Of a stretch of 6,313 nucleotides of DNA, positions 1 to 6,313 are shown piece by piece. Position numbers and translations under genes: made by a program. Source of the stretch: Gammaproteobacteria bacterium (GTDB taxonomy: Bacteria > Pseudomonadota > Gammaproteobacteria > UBA9214); the NCBI GenBank assembly GCA_030599705.1, contig JAUVNM010000111.1:1-6313 (forward strand), read 5' to 3'. Positions within the stretch are counted from its first letter, which is position 1; every line of letters begins with the position of its first letter. Under the pieces are notes generated by a model that ran no database searches, was not told the origin of the DNA, and worked only from the letters and a program-made list of their open reading frames with translations.

Positions 1-1
1 G

Positions 2-904
2 CCGTCGATCACGGCCCGTTTGATCGTTTTCGTTACGCTGTCCATGGTATTGATGACCCTTGACCACCGCTATAACCAGCTGGATACACTGCGCGCCGGA
101 TTGTCGGTTGTCGTCTACCCACTGCAGCTGGCGGTGGAAATGCCCGGCACCATGATCTCATGGTTCCGCGAGTCACTGGCCACGCGGCGACAACTGCAGG
201 AAGAAAACGCCAGCCTGCAGACCCAGTTGCTGATGCTCAAGGCCCAGAGCCAGAAACTGCAGTCGCTGGAAGTCGAAAACATCCGCTTGCGCGAGCTGCT
301 TGAATCCTCTTTCGAAGTCGGGGAAAGGGTACTGGTGGCAGAACTCATGCTGGCCAACCTCGACCCCTACAAACACCAGATTGTCATCAACAAGGGCGAA
401 CTTGACAGGGTCTACCCCGGGCAACCCCTGCTCGATGCCGAGGGCGTGATGGGACAGGTCGTGCACGTCGGCCCCTACAGCTCGACGGCCGTGCTGATCA
501 CGGATACGTCGCATGCCATCCCGGTGCGGGTCAACCGCAACGGGATTCGCACCATTGCCCTTGGCAGCGGCACCATCAACCGGCTGGAGCTGCCCTATCT
601 CTCCAACAACGCCGATGTCGTGCCCGGAGACCTGTTGATTACCTCGGGACTTGGCAGCCGGTTTCCGGCCGGCTACCCCGTCGCCGTGGTCGAGACGGTA
701 CAACATGACCCCGGGCGCACCTTTGCGCACATTGTTGCGAAACCCACGGCCAGGCTCGACCGCAGCCGTGAAGTCCTGCTGGTTTGGCCCGGCGAAACAC
801 CGGTCGTGGAATCCGACGTTCCGGTCGAGGCGGACACAACCCCCGGCGACGACAGTGCAATACCGGCCCCGGTCGAGACACAGCCCGCAGAGGGTACCCC
901 GTAA
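2..904 (+). CDS. mreC: Rod shape-determining protein MreC (5' partial)
   Basis: MreC is a bitopic inner-membrane protein of the elongasome. It forms periplasmic filaments and is thought to activate PBP2-RodA. The 300 visible codons run in order through an N-terminal hydrophobic segment (about residues 7-20), an amphipathic coiled coil rich in Leu, Gln and Glu (about residues 57-102), the beta-barrel MreC domain (about residues 108-260, including GQVVHVGPYSSTAVLITD and DLLITSGLGSRFPAGYPVA), and a Pro/Glu/Asp-rich tail of about 35 residues. The reading frame is open to the left edge, and residues before the TTG at base 20 (PSITAR) look like a normal MreC N-terminus, so TTG 20 is probably not the start. 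Roughly 10-15 residues are likely missing. mreB is expected just upstream. The TAA stop shares its last A with the mreD ATG. Identification is secure. Confidence 0.95.
   Translation, partial: PSITARLIVFVTLSMVLMTLDHRYNQLDTLRAGLSVVVYPLQLAVEMPGTMISWFRESLATRRQLQEENASLQTQLLMLKAQSQKLQSLEVENIRLRELLESSFEVGERVLVAELMLANLDPYKHQIVINKGELDRVYPGQPLLDAEGVMGQVVHVGPYSSTAVLITDTSHAIPVRVNRNGIRTIALGSGTINRLELPYLSNNADVVPGDLLITSGLGSRFPAGYPVAVVETVQHDPGRTFAHIVAKPTARLDRSREVLLVWPGETPVVESDVPVEADTTPGDDSAIPAPVETQPAEGTP
889..894 (+). promoter_or_regulatory. Ribosome binding site of mreD
   Basis: AGAGGG lies inside the last codons of mreC, nine bases before the ATG at 904. It supports that ATG as the mreD start over the GTG 120 bases further upstream in the same frame, which would add a long polar tail unlike MreD. 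Confidence 0.6.
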
Positions 905-1392
905 TGCTGCTGGCCCGGCACCGTGGGGGCGGCGTCATCGCGACCACTTTCCTGATCGCCCTGCTACTGACCATCGTGCCCCTGCCGGACTGGATGCGTT
1001 ATATCCGGCCGGACTGGGTCGGCCTGGTGCTGATCTACTGGTGCCTGGCCTTGCCCGACCGGGTGGGTGTCAGCACCGGGTGGGTCATGGGCCTGCTGGT
1101 CGATCTCCTGACCGGCACCCTGCTTGGCCAGCATGCCATGGCATTGACCGTCGTGGCCTGGCTGGCCCTGAAATTTCACCAGCGCTTGCGCCTGTTCCCG
1201 ATCTGGCAACAGGCACTGACCGTGCTGATACTGCTGGTGCTCCACCAGTTGCTGGCCCTGTGGATCAGCCGCTTCATCGGCAGACCCGCCCCGCCCTGGT
1301 ACTACTGGGCACCATCGGTCACCGGCATGCTGCTCTGGCCGGTGACCTACCTGTTCCTGCGCTCGCTGCGGCGCGGCTTCCGGGTCAACTAG
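904..1392 (+). CDS. mreD: Rod shape-determining protein MreD
   Basis: MreD is a small polytopic inner-membrane protein that works with MreC in the elongasome. With the ATG at 904 the product has 162 residues, which I recall as the length of E. coli MreD. It is almost wholly hydrophobic, with about five or six membrane segments. Family-like features are the WVGLVLIYWCLALPDRVGV stretch near residue 39, GLLVDLLTGTLLGQHAM near residue 63 with its conserved Asp, and a basic C-terminus (RSLRRGFRVN). The frame is open upstream to a GTG at 784, but the start at 904 is preferred because it has a Shine-Dalgarno sequence, gives the family length, and forms a one-base stop-start overlap with mreC that suggests translational coupling. 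Identification rests on motifs, length and context. Confidence 0.95.
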   Translation: MLLARHRGGGVIATTFLIALLLTIVPLPDWMRYIRPDWVGLVLIYWCLALPDRVGVSTGWVMGLLVDLLTGTLLGQHAMALTVVAWLALKFHQRLRLFPIWQQALTVLILLVLHQLLALWISRFIGRPAPPWYYWAPSVTGMLLWPVTYLFLRSLRRGFRVN

Positions 1393-1408
1393 CCCTGGTC
1401 ATACTCAC

Positions 1409-3259
1409 ATGCTGTACCAGCTGACACTCAAGGACCATTTATTCGAATACAACCTGTTCAGTAGCCGGGCAATCACCCTGCTGGTACTGTGCGGCCTGTT
1501 GCTGCTGGCCCTGCTCAGCCGGTTGTGGTACCTGCAGGTCATCGAGCATGAACACTTCACCACCCTGTCGGAAGACAACCGCGTGAAACTCCAGCCCATT
1601 GCGCCCAATCGCGGGCTGATCTATGACCGTAACGGCATCCTGCTGGGAGACAATTTCCCGTCGTATCGACTGGAGATCACCGCGGAGCAGATCGATGACA
1701 TGCCCTCGACCCTGATGGCACTCGAGGACATCATCCACATCCGGGAAATAGACCGGGACCGCTTCGATAAACTACTGGCCCGCAAGCCGCGCTTCGAGGC
1801 GGTGCCGTTGCGGTTTCATTTAAGTGACGAGGAAGTGGCGCGCTTCTCGGTAAACCGGCACCTCTTCCCGGGCGTTGAAATCAAGGCAGGCCTGGCGCGT
1901 CGCTATCCCATGGGGAAGGTGGCGGTACATGCACTCGGTTATGTTGGAAGGATTGACGCACAGTCCCTGAAAAGCATCGACACTTCCAACTACAGCGGCA
2001 CCACCCATATTGGCAAGACCGGTGTCGAAAAGACCTTTGAAAAACTGTTGCACGGCACTGTCGGTGTCCGTCAGGTGGAGACGACGGCACAGGGCCGCGT
2101 GGTGCGCATACTCAAGAGGACACCACCGGTACCCGGGCAAAATCTCTACCTGACGCTGGACTCGCGTCTGCAGGCAGCAGCGGAAGCTGCATTCGGTGAT
2201 CATTCCGGTTCCGCGATCGCGCTGGATCCGAAGACCGGCGATGTACTTGCCCTGGTCAGTATGCCGACCTACGATCCGAACCCGTTCGTCAACGGCATTG
2301 ACTACGATGACTATGCAAATCTCCGTGATGACCCGGACGAGCCCTTGTTCAACCGTGCCCTGCGCGGGCAATACCCGCCGGGCTCCACCATAAAACCCTT
2401 TATCGGACTCGCCGGCCTGGAACAGGGCCTGACCGGGTTCAGCTCCAGCACCTACTGCCCGGGTTTCTACATGTTGCCGGGCAGCACGCGCAAGTTCCGC
2501 GACTGGAAACGCGGTGGACACGGGACCGTGGACCTGGATATCGCCATTACCCAGTCATGCGATGTGTATTTCTATGACCTGGCACTGTCGCTTGGTATTG
2601 ACCGTATGCACGACTACCTGCAGCACTTTGGTTTCGGCAAGCGCACCGGTGTCGATATCGTCGGGGAACTGCCCGGCCTGCTGCCCTCGCCCGCCTGGAA
2701 GCGGCAGCGCCGTGGACAACCCTGGTTCCCGGGCGAAACCATCATCACCGGCATCGGCCAGGGATTTTTTCTGACCACACCCCTGCAACTGGCCACGGCC
2801 ACCTCGGTACTCGCCAACCGGGGGTACTGGATGACACCGACCATTCTCCGTGCCGAACAGGAATCCGGTCAGGATGCCCTGCTGCCGCATCGCTCGCAGA
2901 TCGCCGAGACCCTCTCGATCAACAACCCGCAAAACTGGGACCGGGTCATCCATTCCATGGTCGATGTGGTGCATAGTATCCGCGGCACCGCGCGCCGTAT
3001 CGGTGAGGACAGCCCATACCGGATTGCCGGCAAGACCGGCACCGCCCAGGTCTTCGGCCTGAAGCAGGAAGAAGAGTACGACGCCGAGGCCATCCCCGAG
3101 GAACTGCGGGATCACGCCCTGTTTATCGCATTCGCACCGGTCGATGACCCGCAAATTGCCGTGGCCGTCATCGTCGAACACGGTGGCGGTGGCGGCGCCG
3201 TTGCCGCACCCATTGCACGCAAGATCATGGACAGCTACCTCGTGGACGAACCGGCATGA
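1409..3259 (+). CDS. mrdA: Penicillin-binding protein 2, elongasome D,D-transpeptidase
   Basis: PBP2 is the class B penicillin-binding protein that crosslinks new side-wall peptidoglycan together with RodA, and the family is the target of mecillinam. The 616 residues are near the 633 of E. coli PBP2. In order there are a short cytoplasmic tail, one membrane anchor (about residues 21-40), the pedestal/dimerisation domain with APNRGLIYDRNG at 65-76, and the transpeptidase domain (about 266-605). The three active-site motifs are intact: S326-T-I-K329 with the nucleophile Ser326, S383-C-D385, and K542-T-G-T545. C350, D365, H371 and C384 fall where a structural zinc site is known in a relative. 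The gene starts 16 bases after mreD with no obvious Shine-Dalgarno sequence, so its translation may depend on ribosomes finishing mreD. Its stop overlaps rodA by four bases. Synonym: pbpA. Confidence 0.97.
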   Translation: MLYQLTLKDHLFEYNLFSSRAITLLVLCGLLLLALLSRLWYLQVIEHEHFTTLSEDNRVKLQPIAPNRGLIYDRNGILLGDNFPSYRLEITAEQIDDMPSTLMALEDIIHIREIDRDRFDKLLARKPRFEAVPLRFHLSDEEVARFSVNRHLFPGVEIKAGLARRYPMGKVAVHALGYVGRIDAQSLKSIDTSNYSGTTHIGKTGVEKTFEKLLHGTVGVRQVETTAQGRVVRILKRTPPVPGQNLYLTLDSRLQAAAEAAFGDHSGSAIALDPKTGDVLALVSMPTYDPNPFVNGIDYDDYANLRDDPDEPLFNRALRGQYPPGSTIKPFIGLAGLEQGLTGFSSSTYCPGFYMLPGSTRKFRDWKRGGHGTVDLDIAITQSCDVYFYDLALSLGIDRMHDYLQHFGFGKRTGVDIVGELPGLLPSPAWKRQRRGQPWFPGETIITGIGQGFFLTTPLQLATATSVLANRGYWMTPTILRAEQESGQDALLPHRSQIAETLSINNPQNWDRVIHSMVDVVHSIRGTARRIGEDSPYRIAGKTGTAQVFGLKQEEEYDAEAIPEELRDHALFIAFAPVDDPQIAVAVIVEHGGGGGAVAAPIARKIMDSYLVDEPA

Positions 3260-4380
3260 GTACCCTGCTGTCCACTGACCACGAAGATGCCAGCCAGCAC
3301 GGCTGGCAATACCGGCTGCACATCGATGCCCCGCTGTTGTTTGCGCTTGTCGGTGTATCGGCGCTCGGCCTGATCGTGCTCTACAGCGCCGGCGGCGAGG
3401 ACATGGAACTGGTGCAACGGCAAATGCTGCGCCTGGGAATTGCCTTCGGCACCATGATTGCAGTGGCCCAGGTCTCGCCCGTGGTACTGCTGCGCCTGAC
3501 ACCGTGGGTCTTTATAACCGGCATCCTGCTGTTGCTGGCGGTGCTGATCGGCGGCACCACCAGTGGCGGCGCACAACGCTGGCTTGACGTGTATTTCGTG
3601 CGTTTCCAGCCTTCGGAAATGATGAAGCTTGCTGTGCCCATGATGGTTGCCTGGTACCTCGCCGATGTGCGCCTGCCGCCAAACCGCTTTCAACTGCTTG
3701 CCAGCGGCATCATGATTGCCGTCCCGATGCTGATGATCGCCAAACAACCCGATCTCGGCACGGCACTGCTGATTGCCAGTGCCGGTTTCTTCGTGCTGTT
3801 TCTCGCCGGCCTGCACTGGCGCATCATGATATTTCTCGGTGTTGTGGCCGGCGCCACAGCACCTCTCGTCTGGCATTACATGCACGATTACCAGCGTCAG
3901 CGGGTCCTCACCTTCCTGAATCCGGAAAACGACCCGCTCGGCACCGGCTATCACATTATCCAGTCGAAAATCGCTATCGGTTCCGGTGGCCTGTACGGCA
4001 AGGGCTGGCTGAACGGGACACAGTCGCAACTGGATTTCCTGCCGGAACGCTCTACCGATTTCATCTTCGCCGTACTCGCGGAGGAGTTCGGCTTCATTGG
4101 TATCCTGGCGCTGTTCGCGTTCTATGTTTTCATCGTGGTGCGCGGTATCCTGATCGCCATCCAGGCACAGGACACCTATACACGGTTGCTGGCCGGGAGC
4201 CTGTCCATGACCTTTTTTGTATATATCATGGTCAACACCGGCATGGTCACCGGCATCCTGCCGGTGGTTGGCCTGCCCCTGCCCGCCATCAGTTATGGCG
4301 GCACCTCGATTGTCACACTCATGGCCGGTTTTGGCATCCTCATGTCCATACAGACACACCGCAAGCTGCTCGCGACATAG
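3256..4380 (+). CDS. rodA: RodA, SEDS-family peptidoglycan glycosyltransferase
   Basis: RodA polymerises lipid II into glycan strands in the inner membrane, in complex with PBP2. At 374 residues it matches the family (E. coli about 370) and has the alternating hydrophobic segments of a roughly ten-helix SEDS protein. Diagnostic motifs are RFQPSEMMK at 116-124 (E121, K124), KQPDLGTA at 163-170 (D166), the loop GTQSQLDFLPERSTDFIF ending near 270, and GLPLPAISYGGTS near the C-terminus. D268 in ERSTDF corresponds to the Asp that is essential in E. coli RodA (D262). The RodA-type signature LDFLPERSTDF argues against FtsW. The ATG overlaps the mrdA TGA in an ATGA arrangement, typical of translational coupling and fitting a one-to-one complex of the two proteins. 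Only a weak GTGGA is seen upstream. Synonym: mrdB. Confidence 0.97.
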   Translation: MSTLLSTDHEDASQHGWQYRLHIDAPLLFALVGVSALGLIVLYSAGGEDMELVQRQMLRLGIAFGTMIAVAQVSPVVLLRLTPWVFITGILLLLAVLIGGTTSGGAQRWLDVYFVRFQPSEMMKLAVPMMVAWYLADVRLPPNRFQLLASGIMIAVPMLMIAKQPDLGTALLIASAGFFVLFLAGLHWRIMIFLGVVAGATAPLVWHYMHDYQRQRVLTFLNPENDPLGTGYHIIQSKIAIGSGGLYGKGWLNGTQSQLDFLPERSTDFIFAVLAEEFGFIGILALFAFYVFIVVRGILIAIQAQDTYTRLLAGSLSMTFFVYIMVNTGMVTGILPVVGLPLPAISYGGTSIVTLMAGFGILMSIQTHRKLLAT

Positions 4381-4405
4381 TAGAATGCCCCGGCGAATCT
4401 CCCTC

Positions 4406-4410
4406 AAGGA
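4406..4410 (+). promoter_or_regulatory. Ribosome binding site of mltB
   Basis: AAGGA lies six bases before the ATG at 4417, in the 36-base gap after rodA. It is the clearest Shine-Dalgarno sequence in the window and fixes the mltB start directly before a lipoprotein signal peptide. Confidence 0.75.
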
Positions 4411-4416
4411 ACCCAT

Positions 4417-5448
4417 ATGCCGCTACGGAAACTGAAAGCTGTACTTACCGCGCTGACCATCCTTGGCACGCTGCCGGCCTGCACCAGTAATGCGGCCGCG
4501 CCCGGTGCCAACGGCTACGCGGGCAACCCGGCAGCACAGGCCTTTATCGATGAGATGGTGGCACAGCATGGCTTTGACCGGGATGAACTGGTCGTGGTAT
4601 TCAGCCAGGCGGAACGCCGCGAGGACATCCTCGAACTGATGCGCAAACCCGCCGAAAAGCGCCTGGAATGGCATGCATACCGCAACATCTTCCTGACTCA
4701 AAGCCGCATCCAGGGGGGCGTGACCTTCTGGAATAATCACATACAACTACTTGATAGTGCAGAGAAATCTCTCGGTGTCGATGCGCAGGTCATTGTCGCC
4801 ATCATCGGGGTGGAAACCCGCTACGGCGGCAATACCGGGCGTCACCGGGTCATCGATGCCTTGTCCACACTGGCCTTCGACTATCCGCCACGCAGCGAGT
4901 TTTTTCGCGGCGAACTGGAGCAGTACCTGATCCTGGCGCGCGAGGAAGACATTGACCTGCTTACGGCCACCGGATCCTACGCCGGCGCCATGGGCTATGG
5001 TCAGTTCATCCCCAGCAGTTACCGACACTATGCAATCGACTTCGACGCGGACGGCAAGCGCGATCTCTGGGACAGCCCGGCCGATATCATCGGCAGTGTC
5101 GCCAACTACATGAAGGCCCACGGCTGGACGCTCGGTTCCACGGTCGCCACACGCGCGACCGTCACCGGTAACGCCTGGCAGGCAGTGCTGGAGCAGGGAC
5201 TCAAACCGCAGACCCGCATCGATGAGTTACGGCGTGCCGGCATCGAACCGCAGACCGCGGTACCGGATGACAGCCTGGCCGCCCTGATAGAGCTGCAAAA
5301 TGCAAACGGCCCGGAATACTGGCTGGGTCTCAATAACTTTTATGTCATTACCCGGTATAATCACAGTCCGCTGTATGCCATGGCGGTCTACCAGCTGAGC
5401 GAGGAAATCCGGCAGACACGTGAGCAATCCAGGCAAGTACACGACTGA
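4417..5448 (+). CDS. mltB: Membrane-bound lytic transglycosylase B (lipoprotein)
   Basis: MltB cleaves the MurNAc-GlcNAc bond of peptidoglycan to give 1,6-anhydro-MurNAc ends, acting from the inner face of the outer membrane. The 343 residues begin with a lipoprotein signal peptide: basic MPLRKLK, a short hydrophobic core, and the lipobox L-P-A-C22. Thr and Ser after the Cys fit outer-membrane sorting. The rest is the SLT_2-type catalytic domain. E133 in GVETRYGGNTG is the expected catalytic acid (Glu162 in E. coli). AMGYGQFIPSSY and SVANYMKAHGW are family hallmarks. D208-F-D210-A-D212-G-K214 and D219 match the EF-hand-like calcium loop of E. coli Slt35/MltB. The C-terminal LNNFYVITRYNHSPLYAMAV motif is also typical, so the protein is full length. 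It follows rodA by 36 bases and overlaps rlpA by 29. Pro at lipobox position -2 is somewhat unusual. Confidence 0.96.
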   Translation: MPLRKLKAVLTALTILGTLPACTSNAAAPGANGYAGNPAAQAFIDEMVAQHGFDRDELVVVFSQAERREDILELMRKPAEKRLEWHAYRNIFLTQSRIQGGVTFWNNHIQLLDSAEKSLGVDAQVIVAIIGVETRYGGNTGRHRVIDALSTLAFDYPPRSEFFRGELEQYLILAREEDIDLLTATGSYAGAMGYGQFIPSSYRHYAIDFDADGKRDLWDSPADIIGSVANYMKAHGWTLGSTVATRATVTGNAWQAVLEQGLKPQTRIDELRRAGIEPQTAVPDDSLAALIELQNANGPEYWLGLNNFYVITRYNHSPLYAMAVYQLSEEIRQTREQSRQVHD

Positions 5449-6286
5449 TCACGACTACCCGGCAAGGCCCGGCACCGCGGGACCGCGCCGGGGCTTTGTT
5501 ACGGTACTGCTGCTGGTCACGCTGTTCGCCGGATGCAGTTCACAGGAAACCCTCGACACCGGTGATAACGCACCGCTGAACCCGAGGGACCTCTCCGGCG
5601 TCCAGAATGCCGTTCCCCGCGTTGAACCGCACAGCCGTTACGGCAACCCGGAATCCTACGTTGTATTCGGCAAGCGCTATTACACGAAATCCAGCAGTGC
5701 CGGTTACACGGAGCGCGGCATTGCCTCCTGGTATGGCACCAAGTTCCATGGACGCCGCACCTCAAGCGGCGAACCCTATGACATCTACAAGATGACGGCA
5801 GCGCACAAGACCCTGCCACTGCCGACCTATGCGCATGTCACCAATCTCCGCAATGGCCGGACAATCATCGTCAAGATCAACGACCGGGGGCCATTCCATG
5901 CCAACCGGATCATTGACCTCTCCTATGCGGCAGCCGCCAGGCTCGGCATCCTGGAATACGGCACCGGCCTGGTCGAGGTCGAGGCCATCGACCCGTCAAA
6001 ACCGGCACCCCAACCACCGGCGGTCACCCGGCAGGCCGTTGCCGGCGACCCGACAACCCTGTTTCTGCAGGTCGGGGCCTTCAGCAACCGCGACAATGCC
6101 GAGCGCCTGGGCAAGCGCCTGCAGTCCTCCAACCTGGGGGAAGTTCACATCACCGAAGCCCACAATACCGCCCGGCCGTTGTATCGCGTGCGCATCGGCC
6201 CGCTGACCACGGTTGATGATGCAGACCGGATATCCCACAGCCTGATATCGCTGGGAATCAGCGACACCCGTGTAATGAGCGACTGA
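5420..6286 (+). CDS. rlpA: RlpA, septal lytic transglycosylase lipoprotein with SPOR domain
   Basis: RlpA is an outer-membrane lipoprotein. In Pseudomonas aeruginosa it cleaves naked glycan strands lacking stem peptides at the septum. The 288 residues comprise a polar lead of about 25 residues, a hydrophobic core and lipobox F-A-G-C39 (Ser-Ser follows), a linker, a double-psi beta-barrel domain (about 98-195), and a SPOR domain (about 213-287) that binds denuded glycan. The residues needed for activity in P. aeruginosa (E120, H131, D157) are matched with identical spacing by E118 in SSGEPYD, H129 in TAAHKTLP and D155 in NDRGPF, so the enzyme is probably active. The GTG at 5420 is chosen because a stop codon closes the frame at 5396-5398 and no ATG, GTG or TTG follows before the signal core. 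GAGGAA at 5401-5406 may be its ribosome binding site, though the 13-base spacing is long. Confidence 0.95.
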   Translation: MSNPGKYTTDHDYPARPGTAGPRRGFVTVLLLVTLFAGCSSQETLDTGDNAPLNPRDLSGVQNAVPRVEPHSRYGNPESYVVFGKRYYTKSSSAGYTERGIASWYGTKFHGRRTSSGEPYDIYKMTAAHKTLPLPTYAHVTNLRNGRTIIVKINDRGPFHANRIIDLSYAAAARLGILEYGTGLVEVEAIDPSKPAPQPPAVTRQAVAGDPTTLFLQVGAFSNRDNAERLGKRLQSSNLGEVHITEAHNTARPLYRVRIGPLTTVDDADRISHSLISLGISDTRVMSD

Positions 6287-6313
6287 AATCCGCCCACGGC
6301 ATGGCAACGCACC

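Noticed and set aside
784..903. Longer mreD starting at GTG 784
   Set aside because: It would add 40 polar, Arg/Gly-rich residues encoded inside mreC. The ATG at 904 has a ribosome binding site and gives the family length.
651..1424. Second + strand frame of 257 codons overlapping mreC and mreD
   Set aside because: It is Pro/Arg/Ala-rich with no recognisable motif, and both overlapped genes are firmly identified in their own frames.
3180..3200. Short GGT/GGC repeat encoding five glycines in PBP2
   Set aside because: It falls just after the last beta strand of the transpeptidase fold, where relatives also have a glycine-rich turn. It is too short to count as a meaningful repeat.
2555..3502. 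Open frame of 315 codons on the - strand across the mrdA-rodA junction
   Set aside because: It is low in complexity, matches no family I know, and lies opposite the conserved transpeptidase motifs of PBP2. GC-rich coding sequence often leaves the opposite strand free of stops.
3235..4416. Open frame of 393 codons on the - strand, covering the whole of rodA
   Set aside because: The translation is rich in His, Gln, Asp and Glu with no domain. This is what the reverse complement of hydrophobic codons (T in the middle position) gives, so it is a shadow of the membrane protein RodA.
4381..4416. Rho-independent terminator after rodA
   Set aside because: No stem of useful length and no run of T residues is present in the gap.

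Overview
The window holds one continuous, one-direction block of six cell-wall genes in a GC-rich proteobacterium: mreC (its 5' end lies outside the window), mreD, mrdA (PBP2), rodA, mltB and rlpA. All are on the + strand. The mltB-rlpA pair, the two outer-membrane lipoprotein signals and the protein lengths and motifs suggest a gammaproteobacterium. Running mreCD straight into mrdA-rodA is an arrangement I associate with GC-rich, environmental gammaproteobacteria rather than with E. coli, where the two groups are at separate loci. I cannot name a genus from the sequence.

Layout: bases 2-904 carry the end of mreC, and mreD (904-1392) shares one base with its stop codon. A 16-base gap leads to mrdA (1409-3259), whose stop overlaps the rodA start by four bases (ATGA). 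rodA (3256-4380) is followed by a 36-base gap with a clear ribosome binding site, then mltB (4417-5448). rlpA (5420-6286) starts with GTG inside the end of mltB. The last 27 bases hold no gene that can be identified. No hairpin terminator is visible at any junction, so the block looks like a single operon or part of one.

Together the genes encode most of the elongasome (Rod complex). MreC and MreD are the membrane scaffold and regulators, RodA is the SEDS glycan polymerase, and PBP2 is its partner transpeptidase. MltB and RlpA are two outer-membrane lytic transglycosylases that cut glycan strands. Synthesis and cleavage of side-wall and septal peptidoglycan are therefore encoded side by side. 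All catalytic residues I could check are present, and no gene inside the window is broken.

I found no mobile element, CRISPR array, RNA gene or evidence of an undescribed system. The most interesting detail is a likely metal-binding residue set in PBP2 with a Cys at a position I recall as Asp in the Acinetobacter enzyme.
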